DNA from: JABMRP01 sp964444795 | GTDB lineage: Bacteria; Planctomycetota; Planctomycetia; Pirellulales; Thermoguttaceae | Assembly (NCBI GenBank): GCA_964444795.1 | Contig: CAYUIQ010000346.1 | Coordinates: 1 to 7,070 of the forward strand | Direction of reading: 5' to 3' | Length of the DNA stretch: 7,070 nucleotides | In this document: positions 5,591 through 7,070 of the stretch, piece after piece | How the letters are laid out: each line of letters begins with the position of its first letter | Numbering within the stretch: position 1 is the stretch's first letter | The notes under the pieces: generated by a model | Told to the model about the DNA's origin: nothing | The model's database searches: none | Seen by the model: only the letters and a program-made list of their open reading frames with translations | Made by a program: the position numbers and the translations under genes

Positions 5591-6868
5591 CTACGCCGCT
5601 CGCGCCGGCCGATCCAACGGCACGCTGCGGCAATCGGGCCAGCGGCGAAGAGCGACCGCGGCCATGTGGCCGCCGAAGGCGACCGAAACCTTCAGCGCGT
5701 GTTCCAGGTCGACCGTGCGACCGACCAACGGGATACAGTCGAGGTCGCATTCGGGATCGGGGTCGGTCAGATTGATCGTCGGCGGCGCGAAACCGTCGCG
5801 CAGGGCCAGCGTGGTTACGGCCAACTCGACGCTGCCGGCCGCGTTGACCAGATGGCCCAACATCGACTTGGTCGAACTCACTCCGGTTCGCTCGGCCGCC
5901 GGTCCCAACGCTCGCCGGATGCCGCGCGTCTCCATCACGTCGTTTTGCTGGGTCCCCGTTCCGTGGGCGTTGATGTAGCGGATCTGGTCGGGGGCCAGCC
6001 GGCCGGCGCGAAGCGTTTCGCTGATCATGTAGGCCAGCCCCTCGGCATCGACATCGACGCCGGTCACGTGATGGGCCTCGGCCTGCATTTTCCCGGCTAC
6101 GACTTCAGCGTAGATCGGCGCGCCGCGCCGCAGCGCGTGGTCGAGCCGTTCGACGATGAACATCGCGGCGCCTTCTCCCATCACGAAGCCGCTGCGCTGG
6201 CGATCAAAGGGGCGGCAGGCCAGGGCCGGATCTTCATGGTGGGCCAGCACGCGCATTCTCTCGAAGCCCGCGGCAAACAGGGGGTGAACGGCCTCGGCGC
6301 TGCCGGCCAATGCCAGATCGCATTGCCCGTCGCGAATCAGGCGCACCGCGGCGAGAAAGTCGATCAACCCGCTGGCGCAGGCCGTCGAGTGGCAAGTTCG
6401 CGGGCCGTGCAGCCCGAATCGGGTGGCGACTTGCCAGCAACCCGTGCTGGGAAACCACTGTTGCCACCAGTCGATCGCATCGGGATCGAACAGATCGCGC
6501 CGGCCCATGTGTCGCGGTACGAACCCGGCATCGCCCATGTGTCCGCTGACCGCACACCCGAAACGGTCGCAGTCGACGGCGCACAGGTCGATTTGAGCAT
6601 CTTCGATCGCCTCGGCCGCGGCCTTCAGGGCCAGTGCGATGACCTTGAGTTGGCCCGGGAATTCCAGTTCGATATCCACCAGAGCCGCGATGCTGAGTCC
6701 TTCCGGGACACCGGGTTGCCCGGCCACCCGACGCACTCCGCTGGTGCCCTGGCGAACCGCGCGCCAAACGCTCTCGCGATCGTCGCCGACCGACGCAATC
6801 ATTCCCATTCCGGAAATGACGACGCGATCGTCTCGATCGGGCGTTGTAGAAGGGCGCACGCGCGGCAT
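5591..6868 (-). CDS. FabF-like beta-ketoacyl-[acyl-carrier-protein] synthase (KAS II type)
   Basis: This is a 425-residue thiolase-fold condensing enzyme that would join malonyl-ACP to an acyl chain in fatty-acid or polyketide-like synthesis in the cytoplasm. The N-terminus has the family start VVISGMGMIASVG (16-28). The nucleophile is Cys164 in HSTACASG (160-167). The catalytic histidines are His302 (NAHGTGT) and His339 in STKSMLGH (332-339), which also holds Lys334. RPFDRQRSGFVMGEGA (219-234) and the gatekeeper loop VAFGGH (396-401, Phe398) are present. All active-site residues are intact, so it is neither a chain-length factor nor a decarboxylase-only paralogue. Its length fits FabF (about 410-425). 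No ACP, ketoreductase or acyltransferase gene is visible in the window, so whether it is the housekeeping FabF or a specialised paralogue is undecided. ATG 6868 is preferred over GTG 6877 because of ribosome-site spacing. Confidence 0.93.
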   Translation of the reverse strand: MPRVRPSTTPDRDDRVVISGMGMIASVGDDRESVWRAVRQGTSGVRRVAGQPGVPEGLSIAALVDIELEFPGQLKVIALALKAAAEAIEDAQIDLCAVDCDRFGCAVSGHMGDAGFVPRHMGRRDLFDPDAIDWWQQWFPSTGCWQVATRFGLHGPRTCHSTACASGLIDFLAAVRLIRDGQCDLALAGSAEAVHPLFAAGFERMRVLAHHEDPALACRPFDRQRSGFVMGEGAAMFIVERLDHALRRGAPIYAEVVAGKMQAEAHHVTGVDVDAEGLAYMISETLRAGRLAPDQIRYINAHGTGTQQNDVMETRGIRRALGPAAERTGVSSTKSMLGHLVNAAGSVELAVTTLALRDGFAPPTINLTDPDPECDLDCIPLVGRTVDLEHALKVSVAFGGHMAAVALRRWPDCRSVPLDRPARAA

Positions 6869-6877
6869 GGGCCACAC

Positions 6878-6883
6878 TTCCTT
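6878..6883 (-). promoter_or_regulatory. Ribosome binding site deciding the synthase start
   Basis: AAGGAA on the minus strand directly abuts the in-frame GTG at 6877 with no spacer, which is too close. It lies 9 nt before ATG 6868, which is workable. The site therefore favours the ATG, three codons further in. Confidence 0.5.
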
Positions 6884-6901
6884 GCGATGTGAAAAACCAG
6901 C

Positions 6902-6934
6902 CCGAGAGGACGTCCAGAACGGACGCCGCCTCGG
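6902..6934 (-). other. Imperfect hairpin in the leader of the synthase gene
   Basis: CGTCC (6911-6915) pairs with GGACG (6921-6925) around the loop AGAAC. Outside a 4x4 internal loop, CCGAG (6902-6906) pairs with CTCGG (6930-6934). The hairpin starts 18 nt upstream of the AAGGAA site on the minus strand. It could affect translation or be an operator; the pairing is seen, the role is inferred. Confidence 0.3.
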
Positions 6935-6991
6935 CGCGGGGACCGCTGCGCTGGGGGGATACTCCGACGATGATCTTCGACAAGGGGCGGG

Positions 6992-7019
6992 AGTTTACTG
7001 GAATTGTTTTGCCGAACAA
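6992..7019 (-). promoter_or_regulatory. Weak candidate promoter for the synthase gene
   Basis: On the minus strand TTGTTC (7019-7014) is followed after 16 bp by TAAACT (6997-6992), with three and four consensus matches. Initiation near 6985 would give a leader of about 115 nt containing the CGTCC/GGACG hairpin. The match is weak and the gene could instead be read through from beyond the window edge. Confidence 0.22.
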
Positions 7020-7070
7020 AGGTGGATTTTTCGTGATATTTCAGAGCTTGGTGGCCGAAATGGCCAGAGC

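Noticed and set aside
5337..5750. In-frame N-terminal extension of the oxidoreductase
   Set aside because: It would overlap the synthase 3' end and bury a Tat signal in the middle of the protein. The AAGGAG site and signal peptide place the start at 5336.
5384..6892. Long open frame (502 codons) on the plus strand opposite the synthase gene
   Set aside because: It mirrors the FabF-like gene and adds a meaningless extension into the gap. No motif, no ribosome site, and the true gene has all catalytic residues.
1..7070. CRISPR array, mobile element, phage or defence-system signature
   Set aside because: There are no regularly spaced direct repeats, transposase or integrase motifs, terminal repeats or toxin-antitoxin-like pairs. 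All long coding stretches are assigned to five ordinary families.

Overview
The window is ordinary-looking, GC-rich bacterial chromosome carrying five protein-coding genes. Three things together suggest a planctomycete (Planctomycetota, Pirellulales-like): a short UvrC of about 450 residues, a large exported HEAT-repeat protein, and a Tat-exported Gfo/Idh/MocA oxidoreductase. This placement is an inference from gene style; there is no rRNA or other marker gene to confirm it.

Layout. Bases 1-120 are a probable leader with a small hairpin. Bases 121-1467 (+) encode UvrC, complete in its GIY-YIG, UVR and RNase H-like parts but ending where the usual helix-hairpin-helix tail would begin. Bases 1468-1671 are intergenic, with a hairpin just after the uvrC stop and a good sigma70-type promoter (TTGACT, 17 bp, TAAAAT). 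Bases 1672-3471 (+) encode an exported protein made almost entirely of about 31-residue HEAT repeats. It converges on a small ABM-fold (antibiotic biosynthesis monooxygenase-like) protein at 3507-3872 (-), with 35 bp between the stops. Bases 4050-5336 (-) encode a Tat-signal oxidoreductase, and 5591-6868 (-) a stand-alone FabF-like beta-ketoacyl-ACP synthase. Bases 6869-7070 are its leader, with a candidate promoter and an imperfect hairpin.

The three minus-strand genes read in the same direction but are separated by 177 and 254 bp, so they are more likely separate transcription units than one operon. No shared pathway links the five products: DNA repair, a secreted solenoid scaffold, a small monooxygenase-like protein, a secreted sugar dehydrogenase-like enzyme and a fatty-acid or polyketide condensing enzyme.

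I found no CRISPR array, mobile element, tRNA, rRNA or defence cassette, and nothing that amounts to an undescribed system. The points most worth a second look are the UvrC without its C-terminal domain, the six-cysteine ABM protein, the eight-repeat duplication trace in the HEAT gene, and several intergenic palindromes.
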